Positions 55,349 to 63,640 are shown, numbered from the stretch's first letter. The stretch is DNA of 64,000 bases from Rhodobacteraceae bacterium 63075 (GCA_003417655.1 QVMW01000015.1:1-64000), one strand, 5' to 3'. The notes: generated from the letters alone by a model not told the origin. Numbers and translations are program-made.

Positions 55349-56071
55349 ATGTGGCGCAGCATGATATTGGCCTTCGCGGCCGCCTTTGGCCTCGCGGGCG
55401 TGGCCACCGGCCTGAAAGCCGAACCCGATAGACGGCTCGTCGTTGTCGAGCTCTTCACCTCGCAAGGCTGTTCGAGCTGCCCGCCTGCCGACAAGTTCCT
55501 CCATGATCTCGCCAAGCGTGACGACGTGCTGGCACTGGGCCTGCATGTCGACTACTGGGATTATATCGGCTGGAAGGACGTCTTCGCCAGCCCGGCCTTC
55601 TCGGAGCGTCAGAGGTCCTACGCGCGTGCTGGAAACCGGCGCTCCGTCTACACGCCTCAGATGATCGTGCAGGGGCAGCAGCATGTCGTTGGAAATCATC
55701 CGCTTGACGTGAATGAACTGATAGCTCGGCACCAGTCGCAAGCGCCGCAGGTGCTGCTGGACGTGCAGTCAGGCGGTGAAAGCGCCCAGGTGATCGCCAG
55801 GGCAGCGGATGCGCCGGGCGTGGCAAAGCGGGAGATGTCCATTGTTCTCCTACGCTACAAACCGAAAGAAACCGTGAAGATTCGGCGTGGCGAAAACGCG
55901 GGAAAGCAATTGAGCTATGCCAATATCGTGACCGAGATGGACGTGCTGCGCGGCTGGGACATGCGCGCGCCGCTCAAATTGCGTGTCGATATCGAGGGCT
56001 CCGAACGCGCGGCGCTCATCGTTCAGGCGCAGGGCCACGGCCCGATCATGGCGGCGGCGCGGCTGAAATAG
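55349..56071 (+). CDS. secreted DUF1223 (thioredoxin-like) protein
   Basis: A 240-residue protein with a signal peptide to about residue 24. VVVELFTSQGCSSCPPADKF carries the CxxC of the DUF1223 family. LHVDYWDYIGWKDVFASPAF and YTPQMIVQGQQHVVG are also conserved in it. The family is thioredoxin-like and of uncertain role. ATG 55349 lies after AAGGGAGACGC. It is convergent with the YeeE/YedE gene, with only four bases between the stops, and next to thiol-redox sox genes. Confidence 0.88.
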   Translation: MWRSMILAFAAAFGLAGVATGLKAEPDRRLVVVELFTSQGCSSCPPADKFLHDLAKRDDVLALGLHVDYWDYIGWKDVFASPAFSERQRSYARAGNRRSVYTPQMIVQGQQHVVGNHPLDVNELIARHQSQAPQVLLDVQSGGESAQVIARAADAPGVAKREMSIVLLRYKPKETVKIRRGENAGKQLSYANIVTEMDVLRGWDMRAPLKLRVDIEGSERAALIVQAQGHGPIMAAARLK

Positions 56072-56075
56072 CCCG

Positions 56076-57128
56076 TCATTCCGCTGGCTGGAAACCCTCG
56101 ATCAGGTGGCGCAGTCCAAGTGCCGCGCCGGCGAAGATGGCTGCGAAAGTGATCGGGGCGGAGAAGCTGAGCGTCGAGAAGGCCGAGAGCCCTTGCCCCA
56201 CGGTGCAGCCCATGGCGAGCACCGCCCCCGAGCCCATCAGGACGGCGCCGAAAATCTGGCGCTTGAGCTCGCGCGGGTCCTCGCAGGCTTCCCAGCGGAA
56301 ATGACCCTTGATGAGCGAGCCGATAAAGGCGCCGATCAGAACACCCGCGACCGAGCCGACCGCGAAGGACGGCAGGCCGGTGGAGGCGGTCATCGCGAAG
56401 ATGAGCGCTTCGCCGACGGGGGCGCTGAAGCTGTGGGAGACGATCGGGAAAGCGCCGAAGCCGTTGGCGGCGATGTAGCCGCTGGCCCACCAGCCCGAGA
56501 CGATGGCGGTGGCGACGACGGCCGCCCAGAAAGCGGAGGCGGGGCTGTCCCGGAATTCGCGCGAGGCAAGCGCCCCGAGGCTCATTGCAAGGCCGATGGC
56601 GATGCCGAGGGTCGGGATGGCGATGCCGGAAATACCCGAGAGCGCATGGGCGAGCCCTGGTGCCGTGGCGGCTTGGCTCTGTGGGAAGGCCCAGACACGC
56701 AGGTAGGCGAGGGGCCCGGAGAGCACGATATAAGCCGTCACGCCCATGACCAGGACGATGACGAAAGAGCGCATGTCGCCGCCGCCCAGCCGCGCCAGCG
56801 CGCCGTAGCCGCAATTGCCCGCAAGGGCCATCCCGTAGCCGAACATCAGCCCGCCGATCACCGAGGCCAGCGGCATCCATGTGATTGACAGATAGAAGCT
56901 TTGCTCCAGCGGGACGAGGCCGAGGCCCAGCAGGGAGAAGGTGCCGATGACGGCGAGGCCGATCGCGAGGATCCACATGCGCATGCGCAGGGAGCTATCC
57001 CCGTAAAGCAGGTCTTCGATGGCACCCATCGTGCAGAACCGTCCGAGCCGGGCGGCAAGACCGAGCAGCGCGCCGCCCAGAAGGCCCGCGAGCGCAACGA
57101 ATGCGTTTTCCGAAATAAGCTCCAACAT
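56076..57128 (-). CDS. YeeE/YedE family (SoxT-like) sulfur-compound transporter
   Basis: A 350-residue polytopic membrane protein with about nine or ten membrane segments. The Cys-containing repeat motifs typical of YeeE/TsuA are visible: GRFCTMGAIEDLLYGD, GNCGYGALARLGGGDMR and AMGCTVGQGLSAFSTLS. TsuA moves thiosulfate; homologues in sox loci are called SoxT. The start has GGGAGG upstream. It lies 38 bases after soxR in the same direction, so import and regulation are co-expressed. The exact substrate is inference. Confidence 0.87.
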   Translation of the reverse strand: MLELISENAFVALAGLLGGALLGLAARLGRFCTMGAIEDLLYGDSSLRMRMWILAIGLAVIGTFSLLGLGLVPLEQSFYLSITWMPLASVIGGLMFGYGMALAGNCGYGALARLGGGDMRSFVIVLVMGVTAYIVLSGPLAYLRVWAFPQSQAATAPGLAHALSGISGIAIPTLGIAIGLAMSLGALASREFRDSPASAFWAAVVATAIVSGWWASGYIAANGFGAFPIVSHSFSAPVGEALIFAMTASTGLPSFAVGSVAGVLIGAFIGSLIKGHFRWEACEDPRELKRQIFGAVLMGSGAVLAMGCTVGQGLSAFSTLSFSAPITFAAIFAGAALGLRHLIEGFQPAE

Positions 57129-57166
57129 CCGCGCCTCCCTTCACGTCCGTTGCATATGTCCCGCCT

Positions 57167-57535
57167 CTACTCTTCGCAGAAAAGCTCGTAGACGAGTTCG
57201 AGAATGCGCTTGGGCCGATTGTCTGCCAAGCGGTAATAGATCGTCTTGCCCTCGCGGCGCGGGACGACGAGGCCTTCGAGGCGCAGGCGCGAGAGCTGCT
57301 GGCTCACGGCGGCCTGGCGCGCGGACAGCAGGCGTTCGAGTTCCGTCACCGATTTCTCGCCTGTCACCAGGTGGCACAGGATCATCAGGCGGCCCTCATG
57401 GCTGACAGTCTTGAGGAAGTTCGATGCGGTTGTCGCATTGGTCATGAAACGGTCGAGTTCCGCTTCGCTGAGATCTTCCGAAAACTCGGGTAGGCCCATA
57501 GCTTCCGTTCCTTCCTTGTTGCCGGGGGTCGGCAT
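57167..57535 (-). CDS. soxR: SoxR, two-cysteine ArsR-family sulfur-responsive repressor
   Basis: A 122-residue winged-helix repressor. The recognition region is SVTELERLLSARQAAVSQQL, followed by LRLEGLVVPRREGKTIYYRL. Cys54 (LMILCHL) and Cys120 (YELFCEE) are 66 residues apart, the spacing of Cys41 and Cys107 in SqrR, which form a persulfide bridge and release DNA. So it should sense sulfane sulfur. Start: ATG 57535 follows AGGG; ATG 57553 is also in frame. It lies between soxS and the YeeE/YedE gene. Confidence 0.9.
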   Translation of the reverse strand: MPTPGNKEGTEAMGLPEFSEDLSEAELDRFMTNATTASNFLKTVSHEGRLMILCHLVTGEKSVTELERLLSARQAAVSQQLSRLRLEGLVVPRREGKTIYYRLADNRPKRILELVYELFCEE

Positions 57536-57569
57536 TTTACCCTGTTCTAGCATGGTTGATCTTCGTGTG

Positions 57570-57995
57570 TCAGTTGATCTCTGGGCGTTTATCTTCAGTG
57601 CCGGTATCTTCGGCACCTGTAAAACCGGTTTTGTCTTTCAGCATCATTTCGAGCAGCCCCCAGAAGAAGTCTTCCCCCGGGTGCCCCTCGATCCGCCCGA
57701 TTTCCGTGCCGTCCTCCAGCAGAAGGAAGGTCGGTGTGAACAGCACGGGGCGCGCATATTCGACACCCTCCGGCGGATCGGCGGAAATCATGACGCTGTG
57801 CAGAGGGGCGAATGCGCCTTCCGCGGTCTTCGGGTAGGCCGGACCGATCTTCTCGTGCCAGTCCTGGCAGTAGTGGCAGCCGATCTGCTCGACCATCAGC
57901 AGCGTAACGCCCTCGGCGACGCCACGGTCTTCTGCGCGCAGGGGGAGTGCGCAGGCGAGCGCAAGAAACAGGTATGTCAGCGTGCGAAGAAGCAT
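57570..57995 (-). CDS. soxS: SoxS, periplasmic thioredoxin
   Basis: A 141-residue thioredoxin-fold protein with a signal peptide (TYLFLALACALPLRA). The active site is EQIGCHYCQDWHEKIGP. In Paracoccus SoxS keeps SoxY reactivatable. It ends with a polar tail rich in Gly, Thr, Asp and Glu. ATG 57995 starts the signal peptide; a GTG at 58022 is in frame but lacks a site. It is divergent from soxV, with 69 bases between the starts. Confidence 0.88.
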   Translation of the reverse strand: MLLRTLTYLFLALACALPLRAEDRGVAEGVTLLMVEQIGCHYCQDWHEKIGPAYPKTAEGAFAPLHSVMISADPPEGVEYARPVLFTPTFLLLEDGTEIGRIEGHPGEDFFWGLLEMMLKDKTGFTGAEDTGTEDKRPEIN

Positions 57996-58003
57996 GAGAT
58001 CGA

Positions 58004-58032
58004 TTGACTGTTTAAATATCACTTAACATAAT
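58004..58032 (+). promoter_or_regulatory. predicted soxV promoter
   Basis: TTGACT at 58004-58009 and CATAAT at 58027-58032 with a 17-base spacer, a near-consensus sigma-70 arrangement. The start site expected near 58039 lies inside the palindrome at 58034-58052. Confidence 0.6.
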
Positions 58033-58053
58033 CTGAATATGTGAATTATTCAA
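58025..58053 (-). promoter_or_regulatory. predicted soxS-soxR promoter, divergent and overlapping
   Basis: On the minus strand, TTGAAT (58053-58048) and TATGTT (58030-58025) with a 17-base spacer. The transcript would start near 58018, about 23 bases before the soxS ATG. It overlaps the soxV promoter. Confidence 0.5.
58034..58052. promoter_or_regulatory. predicted SoxR operator in the soxS-soxV region
   Basis: Inverted repeat TGAATA-N7-TATTCA. It fills the spacer of the soxS promoter and covers the expected soxV start site, so bound SoxR would block both. SoxR of other sox bacteria binds in this intergenic region. Confidence 0.6.
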
Positions 58054-58064
58054 GGACGCGGGCG

Positions 58065-58805
58065 ATGATGGGGGAAGTGACATACTGGGGTGCGGCCCTT
58101 GCCGGATTGGTGGCCTTCTTCACCCCCTGCATCCTGCCCATGGTGCCTTTCTATTTGAGCTACATGGCGGGGATTTCCATGGCCGAGCTGCGCGGGGACG
58201 GGCAGATCAACAAGGGGGCGCAGAGCCGGCTGGTCATCTCCGCACTCATGTTCGCGCTGGGGGTAACGACGATTTTCATGCTGATGGGCCTTGGTGCCAC
58301 CGCGCTGGGCCAGGCCTTCGCCCAGTGGAAACAGCCGCTGAGCTATGTCGCGGCGGCGATCATCTTCATCTTCGGACTGCACTTCCTTGGCGTGATTCGC
58401 ATCGGCCTACTCTACCGCGAGGCCAAGCTGGAAAGCTCGGCAGATCCTTCGACGGTGTTTGGCGCGTATGTGATGGGGCTGGCTTTCGGCTTCGGCTGGA
58501 GCGCCTGCGTCGGGCCGATTCTCGCCACGATCCTGATGGTGGCGAGCGGCATGGGCGATCTGTGGCGCGGGGCGAGCCTGCTTGCGGTCTTCGGCATCGG
58601 CATGACCGCGCCGTTCGTGATCGCGGCGGTCTTCGCGCGGCCGTTCCTGGCGCTCATGGTGCGGTTCCGGGCCTACCAGGGCCATGTCGAGAAGGTCATG
58701 GGCGTCATGCTGATCGTCTTCGCGATCCTGATCGCGACCGACAGCATGAACATGATCGCGAACTGGATGCTCGAGACATTCCCGAGTTTCAAATCGATGG
58801 GCTGA
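58065..58805 (+). CDS. soxV: SoxV, CcdA-type thiol-electron carrier
   Basis: A 246-residue inner-membrane protein of the CcdA/DsbD-beta family with six membrane segments. The two redox cysteines are in FFTPCILPMVPFYLSYM and FGFGWSACVGPILATIL. SoxV passes reducing power from cytoplasmic thioredoxin to periplasmic SoxW. ATG 58065 lies eight bases after AAGGA. It is the first rightward gene of the sox operon. Confidence 0.95.
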   Translation: MMGEVTYWGAALAGLVAFFTPCILPMVPFYLSYMAGISMAELRGDGQINKGAQSRLVISALMFALGVTTIFMLMGLGATALGQAFAQWKQPLSYVAAAIIFIFGLHFLGVIRIGLLYREAKLESSADPSTVFGAYVMGLAFGFGWSACVGPILATILMVASGMGDLWRGASLLAVFGIGMTAPFVIAAVFARPFLALMVRFRAYQGHVEKVMGVMLIVFAILIATDSMNMIANWMLETFPSFKSMG

Positions 58806-58840
58806 ACCATCGAGAACCTGATCAATGGGAGGATGAACAC

Positions 58841-59422
58841 ATGAAAAGGCTCATTAATCTGATCGCGGCGGTCGCGCTGCTTGGGTTGCCCGCAACGGCT
58901 GCGGAGCTGGGCGATGACGGTCTGCACAAGACCGACTGGATGCGCGAGACGTTCAAGGACCTGCGCGACGATCTCGCCGAGGCGAACGACGAGGACAAGC
59001 GGCTGATGCTGATCGTCGAGCAGCGCGGCTGTATCTACTGCACCAAGATGCATGAGGAGGTTTTCCCAGAACCGGAAGTGGCGGACTACATCCGCGAGAA
59101 CTTCTTCGTGGTGCAGCTCAACCTGCACGGCGCGACGGAAGTCATCGATTTCGACGGGGAAGCCCGCGGCGAGTCGGACATGGCGCGCAAGTGGGGGCTG
59201 CTCTTCACCCCGACGATGGTGTTCCTGCCCGAAGAGGTTCCCGAGGGGATGACCGCGCCGGAGGCCGCCGTGGCCACGATGCCCGGCGCCTTTGGCAAGG
59301 GTACGGTTCTGGACATGCTGACCTGGGTCAACGAGAAGCGTTACGAACTTGATAACGGGGAAGATTTCCAGCGCTATCACGCCCGTCGCATCCAGGAACG
59401 CAACAACGGAAGCTTCGATTGA
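58841..59422 (+). CDS. soxW: SoxW, periplasmic thioredoxin
   Basis: A 193-residue thioredoxin-like protein with a signal peptide (LINLIAAVALLGLPATA). The active site is EQRGCIYCTKMHEEVFPE. The cis-Pro loop is FTPTMVFLPEE. It accepts electrons from SoxV and supports SoxY maturation. ATG 58841 follows GGGAGG. The 144-bp gap to soxX carries a palindrome and a candidate promoter. Confidence 0.93.
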   Translation: MKRLINLIAAVALLGLPATAAELGDDGLHKTDWMRETFKDLRDDLAEANDEDKRLMLIVEQRGCIYCTKMHEEVFPEPEVADYIRENFFVVQLNLHGATEVIDFDGEARGESDMARKWGLLFTPTMVFLPEEVPEGMTAPEAAVATMPGAFGKGTVLDMLTWVNEKRYELDNGEDFQRYHARRIQERNNGSFD

Positions 59423-59467
59423 AGCCGGCAATAGCCAGGCTTCGGGACCGGCGCGAAATCTTCAATT

Positions 59468-59483
59468 ATTCACGTTCGTGAAT
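59468..59483. promoter_or_regulatory. predicted SoxR operator in the soxW-soxX region
   Basis: ATTCAC-GTTC-GTGAAT, a perfect 6-4-6 inverted repeat (also readable as ATTC-N8-GAAT). The flanking minus-strand GTGAATAATTGAAG differs in two bases from GTGAATTATTCAAG at the soxS-soxV site. Confidence 0.6.
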
Positions 59484-59489
59484 TTGATG

Positions 59490-59519
59490 TTGCTTTTCGC
59501 GCAGGCGGTCCTCTAAGGT
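59490..59519 (+). promoter_or_regulatory. candidate soxX promoter
   Basis: TTGCTT at 59490-59495, an 18-base spacer and TAAGGT at 59514-59519. It begins seven bases after the palindrome, which therefore lies directly upstream of the -35 box. The -10 box is weak. Confidence 0.35.
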
Positions 59520-59566
59520 ATACAGAGCTAACTCAGCCCGAGACATGGGTAGCCCAGGGAGGAAAT

Positions 59567-60043
59567 ATGAGGATCACAACAATTGCATTGGCGGCAACGC
59601 TGGCGGCCGGGACGGCACATGCCGACGTGGTCGCGCCCGGTGACGTCAAATACGATGACTACGGCGCTGTCGAGATGTCGCTGACCGGCAAGACCGGGAG
59701 CGCGGAGAAAGGTGCTGAGGTCTTCAGCAGCAAGAGTCTGGGCAACTGCGTCGCTTGCCACGAGGTGAGTGCGCTCGCGGATGTGCCGTTCCCCGGTGAG
59801 ATCGGGCCGATGCTCGATGGTGTCGCCGACCGCTGGACCGAGGCCGATATCCGAGGGATCGTGGCGAATGCCAAGAAGACCTACGACGGGACGATGATGC
59901 CGGCCTACTACAAGGTCGATGGCTTCGTTCGCCCGGGCAAGGCCTACACGGGCAAGGCTGCGGACGATTCGTTCGGGCCGCTTCTCAGCGCCGGGCAGAT
60001 CGAAGATGTTGTGGCGTTTCTCATGACGCTGACGGAGGAGTAG
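59567..60043 (+). CDS. soxX: SoxX, monohaem c-type cytochrome
   Basis: A 158-residue periplasmic cytochrome with a signal peptide to about 20 (ATLAAGTAHA). The single haem site CVACH is near residue 61, and GTMMPAYY holds the probable axial Met. With SoxA it forms SoxXA, which oxidatively couples thiosulfate to the SoxY cysteine. ATG 59567 follows GGGAGGAAAT. Confidence 0.95.
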   Translation: MRITTIALAATLAAGTAHADVVAPGDVKYDDYGAVEMSLTGKTGSAEKGAEVFSSKSLGNCVACHEVSALADVPFPGEIGPMLDGVADRWTEADIRGIVANAKKTYDGTMMPAYYKVDGFVRPGKAYTGKAADDSFGPLLSAGQIEDVVAFLMTLTEE

Positions 60044-60085
60044 GCCCCCGGGCCGCTCCCAAACGAGAGATCGAAGGAGATGACG

Positions 60086-60505
60086 ATGAATTTCTCAAGA
60101 CGCGACACGCTGGCCCTCGGTGCAGGGGCTCTTGCAATGACAATGCTTCCCGTTCAGGCCCTCGCGGCCACGGGTGACGACGCAATCGCGGAGTTCACCG
60201 GTGGCGCGGAAGTGATGGATGGCGGCGTGACGCTGACCGCGCCGGAGATTGCCGAGAACGGTAATACCGTGCCGATCAGCGTCGAGGCGGAAGGTGCCTC
60301 GGCGATCATGGTTCTGGCCATGGGCAACCCGACGCCGGGCGTTGCGACGTTCAATTTCGGTGAGCTGGCAGGCAGCCAGAGCGCCTCGACACGGATCCGC
60401 CTGGCGGGCACGCAGGATGTGGTTGCAATCGCCAAGATGGCGGATGGCAGCTTCGCGAAAGCCAGCAAGACCGTGAAAGTGACAATCGGCGGCTGCGGCG
60501 GCTAA
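60086..60505 (+). CDS. soxY: SoxY, sulfur-carrier subunit
   Basis: A 139-residue substrate carrier of the Sox system. A Tat signal (FSRRDTLALGAGALAM) exports it, probably already paired with SoxZ. The C-terminus is VTIGGCGG, with the Cys that carries the sulfur intermediates. An ATG at 60080 is also in frame, but AAGGAG ends at its edge, so ATG 60086 is the proper start. Confidence 0.96.
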   Translation: MNFSRRDTLALGAGALAMTMLPVQALAATGDDAIAEFTGGAEVMDGGVTLTAPEIAENGNTVPISVEAEGASAIMVLAMGNPTPGVATFNFGELAGSQSASTRIRLAGTQDVVAIAKMADGSFAKASKTVKVTIGGCGG

Positions 60506-60521
60506 GCAAGGAGAAGATGAC

Positions 60522-60851
60522 ATGGCAGAAGGTGTAAGACCCCGCGTCAAGGTGCCGAGATCGGCCGAAGCTGGGGAAGTGGTGACGATCAAGACCCTGA
60601 TCAGCCACAAGATGGAATCGGGCCAGCGCAAGGACAGCGATGGCAACCAGATTCCCCGCTCGATCATCAATCGTTTCGTTTGTGCCTTCAACGGCACCAA
60701 CGTGATCGACGTGACGATGCAGCCCGCGATCTCGACCAACCCCTACTTCGAATTCGAGGCAAAGATTCCCGAGGCGGGCGAGTTCCAGTTCACCTGGTAT
60801 GACGATGACGGCTCTGTCTACGAAGAATCCAAGTCGGTGGAAGTCGGCTAA
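60522..60851 (+). CDS. soxZ: SoxZ, partner of SoxY
   Basis: A 109-residue Ig-like protein without its own signal peptide; it travels with SoxY. VKVPRSAEAGEVVTIKTLIS and MESGQRKDSDGNQIPRSIIN are typical, as is FTWYDDDGSVYEESKSVEVG. It lies 16 bases after soxY. A hairpin separates it from soxA. Confidence 0.96.
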   Translation: MAEGVRPRVKVPRSAEAGEVVTIKTLISHKMESGQRKDSDGNQIPRSIINRFVCAFNGTNVIDVTMQPAISTNPYFEFEAKIPEAGEFQFTWYDDDGSVYEESKSVEVG

Positions 60852-60866
60852 TAGCAATATCATGGG

Positions 60867-60896
60867 CGCTTCGCCCCGCAAGAAGGGCGGAGCGCT
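60867..60896 (+). other. RNA hairpin between soxZ and soxA
   Basis: An 11-bp stem GCGCTTCGCCC / GGGCGGAGCGC (one T-G pair) with loop CGCAAGAA. Only TTTCC follows, so it is a weak terminator at best. It may protect the soxYZ message end or dampen soxA expression. Confidence 0.55.
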
Positions 60897-60914
60897 TTCC
60901 AAGGGAGGATTTAC

Positions 60915-61769
60915 ATGAACTTCAAGACAATGACTTTCGTCGGTGCCGTCGCGATGGCCCTGCCCACTCTTGGTGTGGCAGAGCCGGATGATGATACCCT
61001 GATCCTGAACGGCGATACCGAGATGACAACCAAGGCGCCCGCGCCGGCCCATCTCGAGGATGCCGTGGACACGATCATGTCCGGCTGGCATTTCCGCTCG
61101 GACGAGACCCAGATGATGCAGGCCGACGATTTCGACAATCCCGGCATGATCTTCGCAGAGCAGGGGCGCGAACTGTGGAACACGGTCGAGGGCACGGAGG
61201 AGAAATCCTGCGCGAGCTGTCATGGCACGCCGGAAGACTCCATGAAGATGGTGCGCGCGACCTATCCAAAGTGGAACGACGAGGCTGAGGAAGTCCGCAC
61301 GATCCAGATGCAGGTCAATGACTGCCGCGAGAACCGCATGGGCGCCGAGCCCTGGAAATACGACAAGGGCGGCTCTCTGCCGATGGAAGCGCTGATCGCT
61401 TCGGTCGGGCGCGGCGAGACCGTGGATGTGGCCATCGATGGGCCGGCCGAGGCGATGTGGGAGCAGGGCAAGGAGCTCTACTACACGCGCACAGGTCAGC
61501 TCGAACTGGGCTGCGTGAACTGCCACGAGGACAGCTATGGCATGATGATCCGCGCGGACCACCTGAGCCAAGGCCAGATCAACGGCTTCCCTGTCTACCG
61601 TCTGAAGAACGCGCGGCTGAACGGTGTCCACAGCCGCTTCAAGGGCTGCGTGCGCGACACCCGCGCCGAAACCTACAGCCCGGGCAGCCCCGAATTCGTG
61701 GCCCTGGAGCTCTACGTGGCTTCACGCGGCAACGGGCTGTCGGTCGAAGGCCCTTCGGTCCGCAACTGA
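60915..61769 (+). CDS. soxA: SoxA, dihaem c-type cytochrome
   Basis: A 284-residue periplasmic cytochrome with a signal peptide (AVAMALPTLGVAEP). Two CxxCH sites are present: CASCH near 98 and CVNCH near 200. This makes it the dihaem type found in Paracoccus. The active-site cysteine ligand is in FKGCVRDTRAE near 244. ATG 60915 follows AAGGGAGG. A terminator lies right after it. Confidence 0.96.
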   Translation: MNFKTMTFVGAVAMALPTLGVAEPDDDTLILNGDTEMTTKAPAPAHLEDAVDTIMSGWHFRSDETQMMQADDFDNPGMIFAEQGRELWNTVEGTEEKSCASCHGTPEDSMKMVRATYPKWNDEAEEVRTIQMQVNDCRENRMGAEPWKYDKGGSLPMEALIASVGRGETVDVAIDGPAEAMWEQGKELYYTRTGQLELGCVNCHEDSYGMMIRADHLSQGQINGFPVYRLKNARLNGVHSRFKGCVRDTRAETYSPGSPEFVALELYVASRGNGLSVEGPSVRN

Positions 61770-61780
61770 TCTGAACCCGA

Positions 61781-61816
61781 GACCCGCGCGAGCCATGTCT
61801 TGCGCGGGTCTTTTTA
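61781..61816 (+). terminator. intrinsic terminator between soxA and soxB
   Basis: A perfect 10-bp stem AGACCCGCGC / GCGCGGGTCT with loop GAGCCATGTCTT, followed by TTTT. Its position inside the sox cluster is unusual. Confidence 0.75.
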
Positions 61817-61880
61817 CGTAAGAACGCATTAGCTTTTACGCATATGTCGCGGCTGATGCAGAATATAAAGGTCCTTCTCC

Positions 61881-63578
61881 ATGATCTCTCGTCGTGATTT
61901 CCTCCAGGTTTCGATGGCCGCTTCGGCGCTTTACGGCGCAAGCGGCTTTGGCAATTGGGCGAAACTGGCCGCGCAGCAGGCGCTCACGCAGGACCAGCTT
62001 CTGGAGTTCGACACGTTCGGCAACGTGAGCCTGATCCACGTGACGGACATTCACGCGCAGATGAAGCCGATCTATTTCCGCGAGCCGGAAATCAACATCG
62101 GCGTCGGAGCCAACAAGGGCGCGGTGCCCCATGTGACCGGCGCGGAATTCCGCAAGCTCTACGGGATCGAGGATGGCAGCCCGAGCCATTATGCGCTGAC
62201 CTACGATGATTTCACGGCGCTCGGGCGCGAATACGGCAAGGTCGGTGGGCTCGACCGCGTCGCCACCGTGATCAATTCGATCCGCGCGGACCGCCCCGAT
62301 GCGTTGCTGCTCGACGGCGGCGATACATGGCACGGTTCCTACACCTGCTATCACACCGAGGGCCAGGACATGGTCAACGTGATGAACGCTTTGAAGCCCG
62401 ATGCGATGACCTTCCACTGGGAATTCACGCTGGGGCAAGACCGGGTGCGCGAGATCGTCGCTGATCTGCCCTTCGATGCCATGGGGCAGAACATTTTCGA
62501 CGCCATGTGGGATGAACCGGCGGCCGAGTTCAAGCCCTACGAGTTCTACGAGCGGGGTGGCGTGAAGATCGCCGTGATCGGCCAGGCCTTCCCCTACATG
62601 CCGATCGCCAACCCAGGCTGGATGTTCCCTGATTACAGCTTCGGTATCCGCGACGAGAACATGCAGGCCATGGTCGACGAGGTGCGCGGCAAGGGGGCCG
62701 AACTGGTCGTCTGCCTGAGCCATAACGGCTTTGACGTGGACAAGAAGATGGCGAGCGTCGTCAAGGGAATCGACGTGATCCTGACCGGCCACACCCATGA
62801 CGCGCTGCCCGAGCCGGTTCTGGTGGGCGATACCATCCTGATCGCCTCAGGATCCAACGGGAAATTCGTCAGCCGCGTGGATCTGGATGTGCGCGAAGGC
62901 AAGATGATGGGCTTCCGTCACAAGCTGATCCCGATCTTCTCGGACGTGATCGAGCCGGATGCCGATGTGGCGGCCTTGATCGACGAGCAACGCGCGCCTT
63001 ACAAGGCCGAGCTTGAGGAGGTGATCGGGGAAACCGATGATCTTCTCTACCGCCGCGGCAATTTCAATGGCTCCTGGGATGATCTCATCTGCAACGCGCT
63101 CATCTCCGAGCGCGACGCGGACATCGCCATGAGCCCCGGCGTGCGCTGGGGGCCGAGCATCCTGCCCGGCCAGCCCATCACCCGCGAGGATATCTGGAAC
63201 GTGACCTCGATGACCTATCCCGAGGCCTATCGCAGCGAGATGACCGGTGAGTTCATCAAGGTGATCCTCGAGGATGTGGCCGACAACCTGTTCAACCCCG
63301 ACCCCTACTACCAGCAGGGCGGCGACATGGTCCGCATCGGCGGGATGGGCTACAAGATCGACGTCAGCAAGCCGCAGGGCGCGCGGATCAGCGACATGAC
63401 CCTGCTCAAGACGGGCGAGGCAATCGACCCGGCGAGGAGCTACGTTGTCGCGGGCTGGGCGAGTGTCAACGAGGGCACGGAAGGCCCGCAGATCTGGGAC
63501 GTGGTGGAAAGCCACATCCGCAAGCAGGGCACGATCAAGCTCGAAGAGAACACCTCGGTGAAGGTCTCTGGTATCTGA
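61881..63578 (+). CDS. soxB: SoxB, dimanganese thiosulfohydrolase
   Basis: A 565-residue periplasmic enzyme of the 5'-nucleotidase family that hydrolyses sulfate from SoxYZ-bound S-sulfonate. A Tat signal (ISRRDFLQVSMAASALYGA) leads it. Metal motifs are LIHVTDIHAQ (near 55), LLDGGDTWHGSYTCYHTEGQ (near 145), LSHNGFDVD and LTGHTHDALPEP (near 303). AAAGG precedes the start. The upstream 110 bp hold a terminator and TATAAA-like sequence, so it may have its own promoter. soxCD do not follow it. Confidence 0.96.
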   Translation: MISRRDFLQVSMAASALYGASGFGNWAKLAAQQALTQDQLLEFDTFGNVSLIHVTDIHAQMKPIYFREPEINIGVGANKGAVPHVTGAEFRKLYGIEDGSPSHYALTYDDFTALGREYGKVGGLDRVATVINSIRADRPDALLLDGGDTWHGSYTCYHTEGQDMVNVMNALKPDAMTFHWEFTLGQDRVREIVADLPFDAMGQNIFDAMWDEPAAEFKPYEFYERGGVKIAVIGQAFPYMPIANPGWMFPDYSFGIRDENMQAMVDEVRGKGAELVVCLSHNGFDVDKKMASVVKGIDVILTGHTHDALPEPVLVGDTILIASGSNGKFVSRVDLDVREGKMMGFRHKLIPIFSDVIEPDADVAALIDEQRAPYKAELEEVIGETDDLLYRRGNFNGSWDDLICNALISERDADIAMSPGVRWGPSILPGQPITREDIWNVTSMTYPEAYRSEMTGEFIKVILEDVADNLFNPDPYYQQGGDMVRIGGMGYKIDVSKPQGARISDMTLLKTGEAIDPARSYVVAGWASVNEGTEGPQIWDVVESHIRKQGTIKLEENTSVKVSGI

Positions 63579-63605
63579 GCCGAAGACACTCTGAAATAAA
63601 ATGGG

Positions 63606-63638
63606 CCCCCTTAGCGCAGGCTGCGGGGGTTTTCTTTT
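63606..63638. terminator. intrinsic terminator after soxB
   Basis: CCCCC / GGGGG with an intervening TTAGCGCAGGCTGC, followed by TTTTCTTTT on the plus strand. It lies between two convergent genes. Confidence 0.6.
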
Positions 63639-63640
63639 GG

